A stretch of DNA of 64,000 nt, taken from contig CM048591.1 in the NCBI GenBank assembly GCA_026413225.1, positions 35,557,803 through 35,621,802 on the forward strand, written 5' to 3'. Source of the DNA: Otis tarda. Lineage: Eukaryota; Chordata; Aves; Otidiformes; Otididae. This document shows positions 1-12,703 of the stretch, one piece after another (position 1 is the stretch's first letter; every line of letters starts with the position of its first letter). The notes beneath the pieces were generated by a model. It was not told the DNA's origin. It did not search any database and saw nothing but the letters and a program-made list of their open reading frames with translations. The position numbers and the translations under genes are program-made.

Positions 1-3000
1 TGTACGATATGGCTTGGGTACCAGAGATTCTGTACCAGAATCACAGTCTCTAGCTGGGTGTCCAGCTATGACAGGCAATCCATCTTCAGTCTACTCAGAA
101 AGTGTTTCCAATTACATGTGCTAGAAAGTACTGCAAGCGGGCTTTTCTCATCACTGAATGGTATGGTTTATATGAATTTATACTGTTTTATCATCTTTTG
201 GTCCTGACAGAATGCAGAGGGAAATACGAATGTCTGCCTCAAATTGATTGTAAACATTTCAGTTGGCTTTTAGACCAGTTTTAAAAGCTGAGTATAAAAT
301 ATGTACCTTGTTGGTGCACATATCCAGGCAAATACATAAGTAGATAAAACTCCTACTTTAAGTTTGACATCCTGTCCTGGCTGAAGGATTCAAACTACAG
401 GTAACAATTATGTGTCCCAGCTGGGGAAGCTGTTTTTAAGAAATGATATTCAAAATGGTTTCCTACTTAAAGGATATGGTACATGCAATGATTAGGCAAA
501 TAAAGACCATCAGCAATGCTGTACCAGTGGCAGATTCACAAAGATAACCTGACAGATGCCCTTAAAAGCCATCAGCTGAAGAAAGAGATCTCAATGTGGC
601 TTTGCGTCTGCATTCCTTGTTACAGAAAAATGAAGCAGGTTTTAGCAACAAATATGCCAGAGTATATATGATACTAAGTGTATTTAAAACAGAAAATAAA
701 CAAATATGGAAGTTTTTTTGATAGTACTACTTACTCTTAAGGCTATACTTTTTTTTTTAATTGCTTATCAATGCTTTCCTTCTTGTATAGTTATTTTGAT
801 ACAATCTGTGGCTATCTAAGGTTTTCCATGTTAACCAGCTGACTTGCTGATTACTATAATGAAATCTTTCACACAAAGTTTGGCTCTGATACCATGAAAA
901 TAGGAGACATTTTGGTGCATTCAGGATAAATGAAACCTTTAAGAAAAAAGTTTCCTAGAAAATCAGCTTTCTGCCTTCAGGAACAGAAATAGGCTAATCA
1001 CATCTCCAGTGAAACACAGAAGTGCAGGTTTTGTTCTAGCATTTTTAAAAATCTAGAGGGCTTTTACATGCTAGTGACAACACAGCTCCAATGGGCTTAT
1101 GATAACAGTCAGAGTGGTTAAAAAACACTGAAGACAGTGTGGTGACAGTGCAGCAATCCCTCACCTCTTGTCAGTCTCAGGGAGGTCAGAAAGTCAAAAT
1201 TCCTCCTTCCTTTGCTGGCTAGCAGTGGTCTAGAGTCTTGCTCCTTGTCATACAGCGGCTGGAGGAAATCTCTGCCAGGGATCCTTGCAGTGTTCTGCTT
1301 TTATGAAAAAGAGAATAAACCTGGCATTTTAAGATTTTAAGAGCCAGAAATCTCTTAAGGCTTCATTCACAAAGACCTCTCCATACCACTGAGATTCTGC
1401 GACTGTAAATAATTCTGCGCTGCCAGGCGTTTTCAGGTAAATCTAGAATGTGAGTAGCACACCTGCTAGAAGTAACCAAAACACAATTAGCAATACTGTC
1501 ACAGTTTGAAGTTCTTGTTCAATATTTATTCAGTGTAAATTTGGCCTTTGAAAAAAACTGAAGAATTTGACCTTTGAAAAAAAAAGAAGAAGAATTTGCC
1601 CCATGGTATTTTAATATTTAGGCAATAAAGCAAGATACTCTATTTCTTATATGCTTATGCACAGTATTGGTTACAACACATAAATGCAGTAGCTTACACT
1701 TAACAGTGTATTTTATGTGAAAGATCTTGCAATGAAATCTGTCAATTTTTCTGATAACATGAAAAATGTTCACACTTTGACAAAGACTAAATCATCCTTC
1801 AGTGCTTATCTGTGTACTGTATTTGTGAATATGAATAGGTCATTGTCTTCAAAGTTACTGTTCATGCATGAAAAATTCAACATATGCATGAGTTTATGCA
1901 TTAAGAATGTGTTATGCTTGTATTGCTATGGCAGTGTCTTCTGGATAGAGTTTAAGCACATTTCTCTTGCCATGCGGAGCATTCTTTACCTGCCTCTTCT
2001 CCTGTAATAGTTTTGTGGTTATGTAGAAGACAGCTTGTAATGCAGCCAATCTTTTAATTTTCATGAAAATTAAAATCACTTCCAAAGAAGTGAAATACAC
2101 TACAATATAAAAATGCTGAAAGTCATAAAATGATAAATTAATTATTTCAGAAGTCCCATACTGCACATTTCAGGTGGTAGTTACTGAGTCTCTTCTTCAC
2201 CGAAAGCTTCCATTATCTTCAACCAAATTGGTCCTTTAGGAGATTAGAAAGTGTGTCCCATTGAATTCAGGTGAATTTTGTTAGATAAATATGTTAAATG
2301 TCAAATTAAAATCTCTGGATATAGCTAATGTTTTCTATGTGCTCGAGGTTACCTTTTTGACTCTATGCACCTACAAGCTGAGACAGCAAAAACAGATGCA
2401 TTGAACGTAAAAAGCAGAAAAAAAAAATTCTCCATGTAGCATAACCAGGCAGGAGAGTCTTGGCAGATAATTTTGTTACTGTAAGAAAGAATTCCAATAT
2501 TACAAGCAACTTAGATAGGTGCCATGATAGATCTTTAGAAAGGGGCTGCTATTCCTCAAATCTGACAGTTTGAGGTCTTCAAAACCAGTTCCCGGACCAT
2601 TGTTAAGACTATAAATACAAATTAGACATGAACCTCTTCAGCTCTACATTACATGGTGGCTGGCAGCCTTAGCTGTGACTCTTAGCTAAGCATTCTTAGC
2701 TGTAATTCCTTTCCATCCACGCTTTATGATGCATTGGAACATAGCTTAGGTAGTGGAAACCTAGTGCCACCTTTCCTTCCAACACATTCAGCTTTGTGGG
2801 CAAATACTGCTGAGCAAATACTGCCTGCCTGGCTCTTTCAAATCACTGGGCTGAATTCTGCTTTTGGTGTAATCCTAATTGTAGGGTTGCTTTCAATTTA
2901 CACGGGTGTATTGGAGACAGGCACTTGTCCCACTGAGATTACTTTGTAGGCTGATGTAACAGCCCATCGAGATTAGTAAAGATAGCAGAGTTTGGCTCAC

Positions 3001-6000
3001 AAGGGAAAAACTCTTAGGATTTATAGTCCAACTGAGAAAAGTAAGAGTGCACAGAATGCCTAATTACACTACAAAAAGGATGTTAAACATCTTAGCATTT
3101 CTGTTTTTCTGTATTTTATAAATAAATGCAATAAAAATCCCATGTTAGATAGAAAGTGAAATGAATGTCACTAAAAAATGACTTTGTCCTAAAACAACAT
3201 CCCAGCCCTCCAAATACTGTGACATTTATGACTATGGTGAGGGTGTATCTGGCCCCTATTTAGATTGTCTCTCAGCTCTCAGAGCAAAAGGCATTCCATG
3301 GGAAGCTGAATGATGGAATTTTAGTTACAACATAATTTTCCAGCTGTTCAAAAAAGGCGTATCATGGTGTATATTTCACAACTGCTCAAAAGCAGTAAAA
3401 TTCACTGATGAATGGTCATATCCATCTATTCTGGAAAGTGTTAAGCGTCCTGGATTTCTGCTCTTCTGTTGAGGCTAGTGGGAGTCTAGGGTTTGCTGAG
3501 CATTTTGTGTTCAAAATAAGAGGAGAGAAGGTCTTTCACCACCTCGCAGACTAGGGCCAAGAGCCAATAACATCAATCTGCTCCAATCGTCGTTAAACTA
3601 AGTTCAAGACACATCAGTATGAAACACGGTGCCAGTGGAAATTTGCTGTGCATTAGATGATTTGTGTCTGTTTCTCTAACACTAACTTCGGAGGTCTCTT
3701 GGATCAAGAGCAAGACAGAGTATGAAAAAAGCTTGTTTTCTGCATCTCAGTGGAAAAGAATCATCTGTGTGAACTGCTGTTACAATGGTAAAAAAATTTC
3801 TAAAAGTATTTTATTTGTAAAATATTTATGCTATCTCCTCAAAAGAAATGAGGATGATCTTAATCTTTACATCAGTTCCTATTTTAGAGCCAAAAAAGAT
3901 TGTCTGCTTTGGGAGGATAACAAATCTGACACTTTTCATCTGTCTAATAGACCAAAACTTTCCCTTTTTTTGGTGCCCTGAAGGAGCAACATCACAGCTG
4001 AACACATTTTCTGAGGACTGTAACTTCTTTACTGAGGACTGTAGGGCTGTAACTTCTTTACTTCAACTGGAATCTTCCATTGGACTGACACTTACAAGTC
4101 TGTTTTTACTTGCCAGTCACATCTCAAAGCCAATCAGATTCCTCATCCAAAAGCCTCATCCTCATTACTTGTCTCAAGTAACCTCCTTGCACAAACACTG
4201 AATTGTACCATCTGGATGGCACAATGCCACTGGTTTGTTTAATGGTCAACCCCCTTCTCTCTCCCATCCCATACCAAGGATATTGTCTTGATTTGATACA
4301 GAGTAAAAAGAAACAAGGGTTTCCATAGGCTTTCAGCCTGACATCTTCCTAAGAAACTTAATTTCTTTGAGTGCCAAACTCCTTTTGAAGATTTATTTAA
4401 TGGACTACGAAAGAAAAAGTGGCTAAAATCTTATTTTGCTGCTTTGATAAATTCAGTATGAACTAGAGAAAACTGCAGGACATTCTAAAATTACTCAAAA
4501 ACGTGTGAATATTCTTATTATCTTATGGTTTTAAAAATATATATATATTTAACAGAGAATATGAATGTTCACCTGAAGTCTGAGCCTACTTCCACAAAAT
4601 TTTATCTCCTTAGTGATGTTTGCTGTCTGTAATATTACTAATGTGAAAAAGGATGACTGCTGTCACTAAAGCTTGTGGAATCAGCCCTAAGGCTCCACTA
4701 ACAACTTTACCATTAACATTCTTATTATTTGCTTGCAAAACAATTTGTTACAGTGCCACCCAGGTTGATGATGTATACCAGGTCCTTCTGCTCCCTGTAT
4801 CCATTCAGATTCTGAAACTTTTAAAAACATAAACACAAAGGCAAAACCAAACAGAAACTCAATTACTATCCTGTGATCCAAACTCCGTATCTCTGAAAAC
4901 AGTTGTACCTTATAAACCATGAACCTAAGAAAGTCAATAAATGCATACAGAATAATTGTAACTGGAGTAACCCAATTCTGTAGCAAGGAAATGAAGAACC
5001 AGTCAAATAAAAAACTCATAGCAAGGGAACGTAGCATAAATGCACAAGGAAACACTCAGGTAGCCGGGTACCTATGCACTATTACATATCCAGACAGGAC
5101 TACTCATGATGGTTTGCTCTTTTAACGACTGCCAAAGTGAAAATTTCAGTATTCACTTGAAGCTTTCTTTATTTTGTAGCTTGTAACAACCTTTTTAAAG
5201 AACTCTTGGGAACTTCCTCTAAAGATGTCATTTCTTTCTAGGAAAAATGAAGATGCTACAAATACTACCATCAATAGAACTATTACCTGTCTGGCCCATC
5301 TGTGATGTTCTTTCACTGATTTACACAGCTTCTATCTTTCTGTGACCATTTCTGTACTAGACCTATAAGTACTGGCATATCTTTTCATGGAAAAGAGCTA
5401 ATTAACGGCAAAGGAAGAAAAGGAGAATTCTCAATCATAGCTCAGATTCTCTCTTACTCTTCTGTCTTTAAATTAAGTTTCCAGAAGTTGTGATTTTGCA
5501 GAAGTATTTAATAAATGGTTTACGAGTTACCAACGTAACACATCTACATTCACTAGCAGTGAGCTTGAGCTAGCACAACTGCAGTGTAACTGCTCAGTGC
5601 ATTTTCATTGTGACTATTATCTAAAATCTGAATTGGCACTCCAGATATGAACTTTAACAGTTGCATTATTCAAAACCTTTAAGAAAGCTGCGATAATCTC
5701 ATCTCAGAAAGTACTAAATAAGACATTAACTATGGAGAGATCTTAGCAGCGGGGTTCCATGTGTCTTGGTGATGAGCACAATTTGCAGAAATTTGAGAAA
5801 AACTTTTCTTAAATGATCCTTATTCCAGGCTGGTGCAACATGACTAACAAAGAAACAGATAACAGCAGCTGAAGAAAAAATATTTGATGCTATTAATTTA
5901 CTTGATAATCTACCTTTTCCCGTTATTTAAAAAACTGGGGTTTTAATCACTACTGTGTTACAATCTTTGTGACATTTTAGTCACCCTGACCCATCTACTT

Positions 6001-8750
6001 ATTTCAGACATGCCTTGTTAGCTTTAGAACTTCCGTCCCAAAATATCACTGTATAGTTATCGATAGCCAACACCAGGAGCAAAGAGTCAAACAAATTATT
6101 GCTGGCTATTAGCATTTCAATCCATTATGATGCAGACAATAAGAGGAATGTTAGATGTCATAATGCTTGTAACATGACAATCTAGCCTGCTCCACCCTGA
6201 GGCTCTTACCAGTCCATACCGGTAAATCCATACAGATAATAGAAATTATAGAAGACTTAAAAGAAAATTCTAGTGTCAGTAGATCTGAGTGGAATCCACT
6301 GTCTGAGACAGACAATCCTTTTTGCTTTCTTTTTTCTATCCATGCTCATCAAACAGGGTGGAGTAATTTCAAATAATTATACTATGAACTATAAACTTGA
6401 GAGGGAGCAAGGAGTACAGAAATATCCTCCCTGCACAATATGACCTCCCTGCTGACTTCAAGAGTTCATGGTCCCTAAAATAAGAGGTCATTCAGACTCC
6501 CCAGGCTCATAGCCAGGCCTCTTTAGATCAGAGGCGGCTGGTCCTACCGACTGGTGCCAAATTATGTGTGATAGTTTTCCTGATATACTCAACTGTCTGC
6601 AAGGAACTAAGCTGAGACCACTAAACTAATTTCATGTAGGAGTTCAGGTTTAAGTCATTTTTAAGCAACATTAACATATTTCATTTTTTTTTCTCCAGAA
6701 AAACAAACAAAAAAAAGCCCTTGAGAGGCCAAATCAGAATAGTTTCTATAACATAAGGTAACCTTAAATACGATAGATGTATTATCTGTCCATGACTTGC
6801 CGTCAATTACAGAATTTATCCCATATCAGATGAAACAAGTTTAATAAACCACTTAAGTGTTATAAGGTATGCTTCCTACCAACATGAATTATGTATCTAT
6901 CTGCAGCTAAATGTACGTCTTCTATTGCTCTGAATATTAAATACAAAAACTATGTTTAAATAATGTGAAGGGTCTGATTTAAAGCAACAAAAGCCAATAA
7001 ATTCAAAGTTTATGCTGGCACTCTATCCTTAACTCACACAAATTGTTTCAAACAGGTATAATGGCATGAATTACACCCCTCTTACATTTCTGTTTCTACT
7101 TCCACATTTGAATTTCCTGAGTTTTGTCAGCCTAAGTGTCTCCATGAGTGTCTATAAATAGAGTTCTAAAATGTAATTTACTAGCTTTGTTTTTATTTTT
7201 AAGGCAAATGTATGCCTTACAGAAAATGTAAAAATGCACATTTTTTTTGTCTGAGGATAGAATGTTTCCTTTGGAACTGTTTTAGTTTCTCTATTTAATA
7301 CATAATCAGAATATTTAAAAATATTTATTAATTACTTTATTAACTTTGTATTATTTACATAAGATACTGTAACAGGTCCCTCAGAGCTTTTCTGATCACT
7401 TGGGTTACCACAGAACTGGCCAGATATTTAGTATGCTCATTAAGAAATAATTGTTATAAGCCATTTATAGAGTCTTAGCAATATGGATAATAGCAAAGTG
7501 AAGGTCTACAGTGTTCATGTTTCAAATATTGAGTTGGGTTTTAGCTGCTCTGCTGTTTCTGTCATTTTATATGGCATCACATAAATGTGAATAGGACTTT
7601 AAGAGCCCAAAATAAATTCTACCCAAGTGGAGTTTTGCCAGATGATTCCATATAAGTGTAATTAGAAAAAAAAATGGTAGAAAACACAAGGAAAGATGTG
7701 TTGTTTTTTTTTTTATCTATGGTAATGCTGCTAATCAAGAAGTACCTTTAAGTTTTTGGTGAGAAGTGAGAATGAAGATGGCATTCAACAGTGTGATGTC
7801 TCAGTACATAGGCACACAGGGCACAATCTTAAAATGCCATCTTAGTTGTAAGTTCCTCCAGAGAGAAAGATAAGTTACAGCTAAGTTGGAAGCACAGACT
7901 GTATCTATTTACTAAGCAAAAGGAAGTTCTCTAGTATAAAAACTGAAAAATCCTAAGTTATAAGTTTCAAAATTAATATCAGTATTTTGGGAATGTTGCT
8001 ATTCTTTTTTCCCCAGCTGTAATACTGGAATACTTACTCCTTTGAAGTCTCAAAGATTTACTTGTTATTACTGCTATAGCACAGAAAAATACATACAACA
8101 TGTATGCAAAATCCTACTCTCATATACTTATCTTTTTATATGAACTTAAGTAGATTTGGTTAGATTTTTATTGTGGGCAGCTTATCACATCTGCTTCTAA
8201 CTTTCCCAGTGTTCTTCAGCTACCTTAACTTCTATAAGTTTGCTCTGTATGCTTTTATTGAGTTCATTTGAATTGTACTATTATTGTGCTAGAGCTGCAA
8301 AGCTGTGAACAAAAGAAACCCTTTAAAATTACTCTGGTAGGTAACCTCTTTCACATAAATGTTCAGAAAAACTTTAATATTTCTCTTCAGTTTAGTTACA
8401 CATCAAAAGTGATTTTCATTGTGGACACTGTTCTTCATCTTAAAATGAGGGAATACAAAAATGCTAGTAAATGTGGAAATTGATCATATTGTTATTTAAA
8501 AGCAGTTTTATTCTGTTGTTCAGAAGTCTGCATATCTGAAATATGTGTAATTATATGACCATACACTTCTAAAGATGTTTTACATATAATAAAAAATATA
8601 AAGGTACATGTTTATCTACATCTGGCTCATGAATGCTAACTCTTAAGATCCATATGACTAAAGATTATTCAGTAAGGGTCAGACCTAGTACACATGATGT
8701 CAAAGGAAGCTGTAACCTAAGTAAGTTAGAGATCACAACAGAGTGAATTA
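1..8750. other. Intergenic sequence, no gene recognised
   Basis: About 8.7 kb of AT-rich DNA with only short, chance-like open frames (up to about 120 codons), none resembling a known protein or showing a consistent exon structure. Small local duplications are visible: a repeated 'ctgaggactgta...acttcttta' unit at 4011-4060 and a repeated 'gaatttg-cctttgaaaaaa' unit near 1540-1590. I see no CR1, promoter-like GC island or RNA gene here. If the window lies upstream of CNTLN on the Z chromosome, as inferred, this is part of the interval between CNTLN and its upstream neighbour. Confidence 0.6.
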
Positions 8751-8840
8751 GAATCATAGAATCATAGAATGGTTAGAGTTGGAAGGGACCTTCAAAGGTC
8801 ATCTAGTCCAACCCCCCTGCAAGAGCAGGGACATCCCTGA

Positions 8841-11792
8841 CTAGATCAGGTTGCTCAGAGCCTCATCCAGCCTGGCCTTGAACACTTCCAGGGATGGGGC
8901 ATCCACCACCTCTCTGGGCAACCTGTTCCAGTGCTCTACAACTCTCATTGTAAAAAATTTTTTTCTAATATCTAATCTAAACCTACCTCCCTCCAATTTA
9001 AACCCATTACCCCTTGTCCTATCACAACAGGCCCTACTGAACAGTTTCTCCCCATCTTTCCTGTAGGCCCCCTTGAGGTATTGGAAGACCGCTATCAGGT
9101 CTCCCCGGAGCCTCCTCTTCTCCAGGCTGAACAGCCCCAACTCTCTCAGCCTGTCCTCATAGGAGAGGTGCTCCAGCCCTCTGATCATCTCGGTGGCCCT
9201 CCTCTGGACCCTTTCCAACTGGTCCATGTCCTTCTTGTGTTGGGGGCTCCAGAACTGGACGCAGTACTCCAGGTGGGGTCTCACCAGGGCAGAGTAGAGG
9301 GGGAGAATCACCTCCCTCGACCTGCCGGCCACGCTCCTCTTGATGCAGCCCAGGATGCGGTTGGCCTTCTGGGCCGCAAGGGCGCATTGCCCGCTCATGT
9401 TGAGCCTCTCGTCCACCAGCACTCCCAAGTCTTTCTCCTTAGGGCTGCTCTCAATCCATTCTCCGCCCAGCCTGTATTTGTGCCTGGGATTGCCACGACC
9501 CAGGTGCAGGACCTTGCACTTGGCCTGGTTGAACTTCATGAGGTTGGCACGGGCCCACCTCTCCAGCCTGTCAAGGTCCCTCTGGATGGCATCCCTCCCT
9601 TCCAGCGAGTCGACGGCACCACACAGCTTGGTGTCATCGGCGAACTTGCTGAGGGTGCACTCTATCCCACTGTCCATGTCGCCGACAAAGATGTTGAACA
9701 GGGCCGGGCCCAACACGGACCCCTGAGGGACGCCACTCGTGACCGGTCTCCACTTGGACATTGAGCCGTTGACCACCACTCTCTGAGTGCGGCCATCCAG
9801 CCAACTCCTTATCCACCGAGTGGTCCATCCATCGAACCCATGCCTCTCTAGTTTAGAGAGAAGGATGTCATGCGGGACAGTGTCAAAAGCTTTGCACAAG
9901 TCCAGGTAGACGATATCCGTTGCCCGTCCCTTGTCCACCGATGCTGTTACCCTGTCATAAAAGGCCACCAAATTGGTCAGGCACGATCTGCCCTTGGTGA
10001 AGCCATGTTGGCTGTCACCAACCACCTCCTTGCTCTCCATGTGCCTTAGCATGGTTTCCAGGAGAATCTGCTCCATGACCTTGCCAGGCACGGAGGTGAG
10101 GCTGACCGGCCTGTAGTTGCCCGGGTCTTCCTTACTCCCCTTTTTAAAAATGGGGGTTATGTTCCCTCTCTTCCAGTCATCGGGGACCTCACCAGACCTC
10201 CACGATTTCTCAAATATGATGGCCAGTGGCTTGGCAACTTCATCCGCCAGTTCCCTCAGGACTCATGGATGGATCTCATCAGGCCCCATGGACTTATGCA
10301 CCTTCAAGTTCCTTAGATGGTCCTGAACCTGCTCTTCGAGCACCGTGGGCGGTTCTTCATCCTCACAGTCCCTGCCTGTGCCTTCCACAGCTTGGGTGGG
10401 GAGACAAGAGCCCTTATCAGTGAAGACTGAGGCAAAAAAGTCGTTGAGTACCTCAGCCTTCTCCACATCCCGGGTAACCACGACACCCGTTACCTTCCGG
10501 AGGGGGCCTACATTCTCCTTGGATTTTCTTTTGTCCCCTACATACCTGTAAAAGCTTTTCTTGTTACTTTTTATATCCCTGGCCAGATTCGATTCCATCA
10601 GGGCTTTAGCCTTCCTCACCCTATCCCTGGCCGCTCGCACAGCCACTCGGTAGTCCTCCCAGGCTACCTGTCCCCGCTTCCACCCTCTATAGGCTTCCTT
10701 CTTTACTTTCAGTTGGTCCAGGAGCTCCTTGCTCATCCACGCTGGCCTCTTGGCCTTTTTGCCCGACTTCTTCTTCATCGGGATGCACCTCTGCTGAGCT
10801 TGGACGAGGTGCTCCTTAAATATGGACCAACTTTCCTGGGCCCCTCTTCCCTCCAGGGCCGCCTCCCATGGCACTTTGCCCATGAGGTTCCTGAAGAGGC
10901 CAAAGTCCGCCTTCCGGAAATCTAGGGCAGAGAGCTTACTGTGCAGTTTCCTCGCCGCCCCGTGGATCTTGAATTCCACCGCGTCATGGTCACTGCAGCC
11001 AAGGCTGTCCGTCAGTTTCATGTCCCCCACCAGCCCCTCCCTGTTGGTGAGCACAAGGTCCAGCATGGCACCCCTCCTTGTCGGCTCCTCTATCACCTGC
11101 AGGAGGAAGTTATCGTCCACGCATTCCAGGAACCTCCTGGACTGCCTGTGCCCTGCTGTGTTGTCTCTCCAACAGATGTCAGGGTGGTTGAAGTCCCCCA
11201 TGAGGACCAGGGCTTGTGACCGCTGTGAGGCTGCTCCTATCTGCCTATAGAGCGCCTCGTCCGCTCTGTCTTCCTGGCCAGGCGGCCTGTAACAGACCCC
11301 CACCGTAACATCCCCCGTCCGTCCCTGTCCTCTGATCTTGACCCATAAGCTCTCTGTCAGCTCCTCCCCCATCCCCAGGCGGAGCTCCACGCACTCCAGC
11401 CGGTTGCTGACATAGAGAGCGACACCCCCTCCTCGTCTTCCCTGCCTGTCTTTTCTAAAAAGCCTGTACCCCTCCATGTTGACGCTCCAGTCGTAAGAGC
11501 CGTCCCACCACGTCTCCGTGATGCCAACAAGGTCGTAGCCCTGCTCGCACGCACGCATCTCCAGTTCTTCCTGTTTATTCCCCATGCTGCGTGCGTTGGT
11601 ATAGAGACACTTCAGCAGGGTCCTCGATAAAACCAACTTGCTGGCTGGAGTGACAGGTGTTCTTTTGTATTGCAGATTAGGTTTATTTGCACCTACCTGC
11701 GATCCCTCCCTGACTTCTGGGCGCTTGGTGCTGGCACTGGCGCCATGCCGATAGCCGTGGGCTGAACTGTGCTCCCCCTCCCCCAGCAACAC
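8841..11792 (-). pseudogene. CR1 ORF2: endonuclease-reverse transcriptase, one in-frame stop
   Basis: Encodes the CR1 replication polyprotein, which nicks DNA and copies the element RNA at the nick. Counting from 11792, the frame runs 983 codons with a single TGA at codon 510 (10263-10265); codons 511-567, read by hand, are otherwise open and in the same frame on both sides. The endonuclease domain (about residues 60-275) shows TNARS (N66), ITETWW (E93), GDFNHP (199-204) and CSDHD (266-270). The reverse transcriptase shows motif [11 protein letters not shown] (D631), motif [11 protein letters not shown] (from about 686) and the catalytic FADD (717-720), all intact. The TGA replaces a residue in a conserved 'GPDEIHP-VLRE' stretch and is explained by CGA to TGA decay of a methylated CpG. 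The frame has no ATG at its start: it opens at 11825 and the likely start is a GTG at 11792 overlapping the ORF1 stop. Confidence 0.93.
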
Positions 11793-12703
11793 TAGTTTAA
11801 AGCCCTCCGGACAAGTCTGGCAAGCCTACGTCCAAGCACACTCTTGCCCTTCTCATTTAGGTGTACGCCATCCTGCCCTAGCAGCCCGGGCTTCTCAAAG
11901 CACGCCCCATGGTCAAGATACCCAAAGCCCTGGCTGTAACACCACTCCCTGAGCCACGAGTTGACTTGCCAGATACGCCTGGCCCTTTCAGGCCCTTGCC
12001 CTTCGACCGGGAGGATGGAGGAGAATACCACTTGAGCCCCAGAGTCTTTGACTGTAGAGCCCAGGGCTCTGAAGTCCCTTTTGATGTTTCTTAGGCTGCT
12101 GCTAGCTGTGTCGCTGGCCCCCACATGAAACACCAGTAATGGATAATAGTCTGTAGGCCGTATGAGGCCAGGTATTCTCTTGGCAACATCCCTGACACGA
12201 GCCCCCGGGAGACAGCACACCTCCCGAGAGAGCGGGTCAGGTCGGCAGATGGGTGCCTCCGTCCCCCTCAGGAGGGAGTCACCCACTACTACCACTCGCC
12301 TCTTTTTCTTGGAAGCACTGGTTATCACGCGAGCCGGTCGGGCTACCTCGCACGGCTCCAGTGCCTCCCCCGAGGTGCTGGGTCTTACTTCTTCGGTCTG
12401 CAGAGCAGCAAAGCGGTTCTGCAGGGGCACCTCGGGTTTCTGGGGAAGCTTCTTCTTCCTCCTGTTGCGTTTTGTGCTTGCAGATTTCCATTGGTTGGCA
12501 TCTTCTGCCTGACTGCATATGTTGTGTGTAGGTGGGGGGGGGTTTGATTGGGTGTGTTTGACTGGGTGCTGCTGTTCCGGTGCAGACTGTGCCTGGAACC
12601 AGGCATCCAGCTCCCTCTCCGCCTCCCTGATGTCCTGCAGCCTCCTGACTGCCTCCTGCAGCTCAGCCACCTGCCGCAGGAGCTGCTCCACCTGGGCACA
12701 CCT
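11792..12703 (-). CDS. CR1 ORF1 protein with GDSL-type esterase domain, 5'-partial
   Basis: An open frame of 303 codons ending in TAG (11792-11794). Numbering from the GTG at 12691, residues 1-35 look like a short coiled coil (repeated Leu/Val/Glu). A basic, Pro-rich linker follows, including KRNRRKKK near 74-81. The rest is an esterase-like domain: GDSLLRG with candidate nucleophile S139, a 'HVGASDT' block at 189-195, and DGVHLNEKG with D274 and H277. CR1-clade ORF1 proteins are known to carry such SGNH/GDSL esterase domains and are thought to bind RNA or lipid; the exact role is not settled. The block usually reading GxND here reads GASD, so the Asn is replaced by Ser. No ATG lies upstream before a TAA at 12707-12709, which fits 5' truncation of the element. 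Its only neighbour is ORF2, which overlaps its end. Confidence 0.88.
   Translation of the reverse strand, partial: RCAQVEQLLRQVAELQEAVRRLQDIREAERELDAWFQAQSAPEQQHPVKHTQSNPPPPTHNICSQAEDANQWKSASTKRNRRKKKLPQKPEVPLQNRFAALQTEEVRPSTSGEALEPCEVARPARVITSASKKKRRVVVVGDSLLRGTEAPICRPDPLSREVCCLPGARVRDVAKRIPGLIRPTDYYPLLVFHVGASDTASSSLRNIKRDFRALGSTVKDSGAQVVFSSILPVEGQGPERARRIWQVNSWLREWCYSQGFGYLDHGACFEKPGLLGQDGVHLNEKGKSVLGRRLARLVRRALN

Larger units (their letters stand above)
8751..12703 (-). mobile_element. CR1 non-LTR retrotransposon (LINE), nearly complete
   Basis: A 3.95-kb CR1 element on the minus strand. Its 3' end is at the left, marked by two ATTCTATG units (read on the minus strand, 8755-8770) followed by the typical CR1 3' tail of about 90 nt (8751-8840). 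Reading leftward from 12703 it holds ORF1 with an esterase domain, then ORF2 with an apurinic-type endonuclease and a reverse transcriptase. The right edge is placed at about 12703, where CR1-like coding ends two codons before a TAA; ORF1 appears to start mid-protein, so the copy is probably 5'-truncated, the usual outcome of target-primed reverse transcription. No clear target-site duplication is visible. Its GC content is much higher than the flanks. Only one disabling change is seen in ORF2, so the insertion is fairly young. Confidence 0.95.

Noticed and set aside
9081-9764. Plus-strand open frame of 227 codons
   Set aside because: Antisense shadow of the CR1 reverse transcriptase.
10092-10262. 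Apparent gap between two ORF2 halves, suggesting a frameshift
   Set aside because: Hand translation shows the same frame is open across the gap with normal RT sequence; the only defect is the TGA at 10263-10265.
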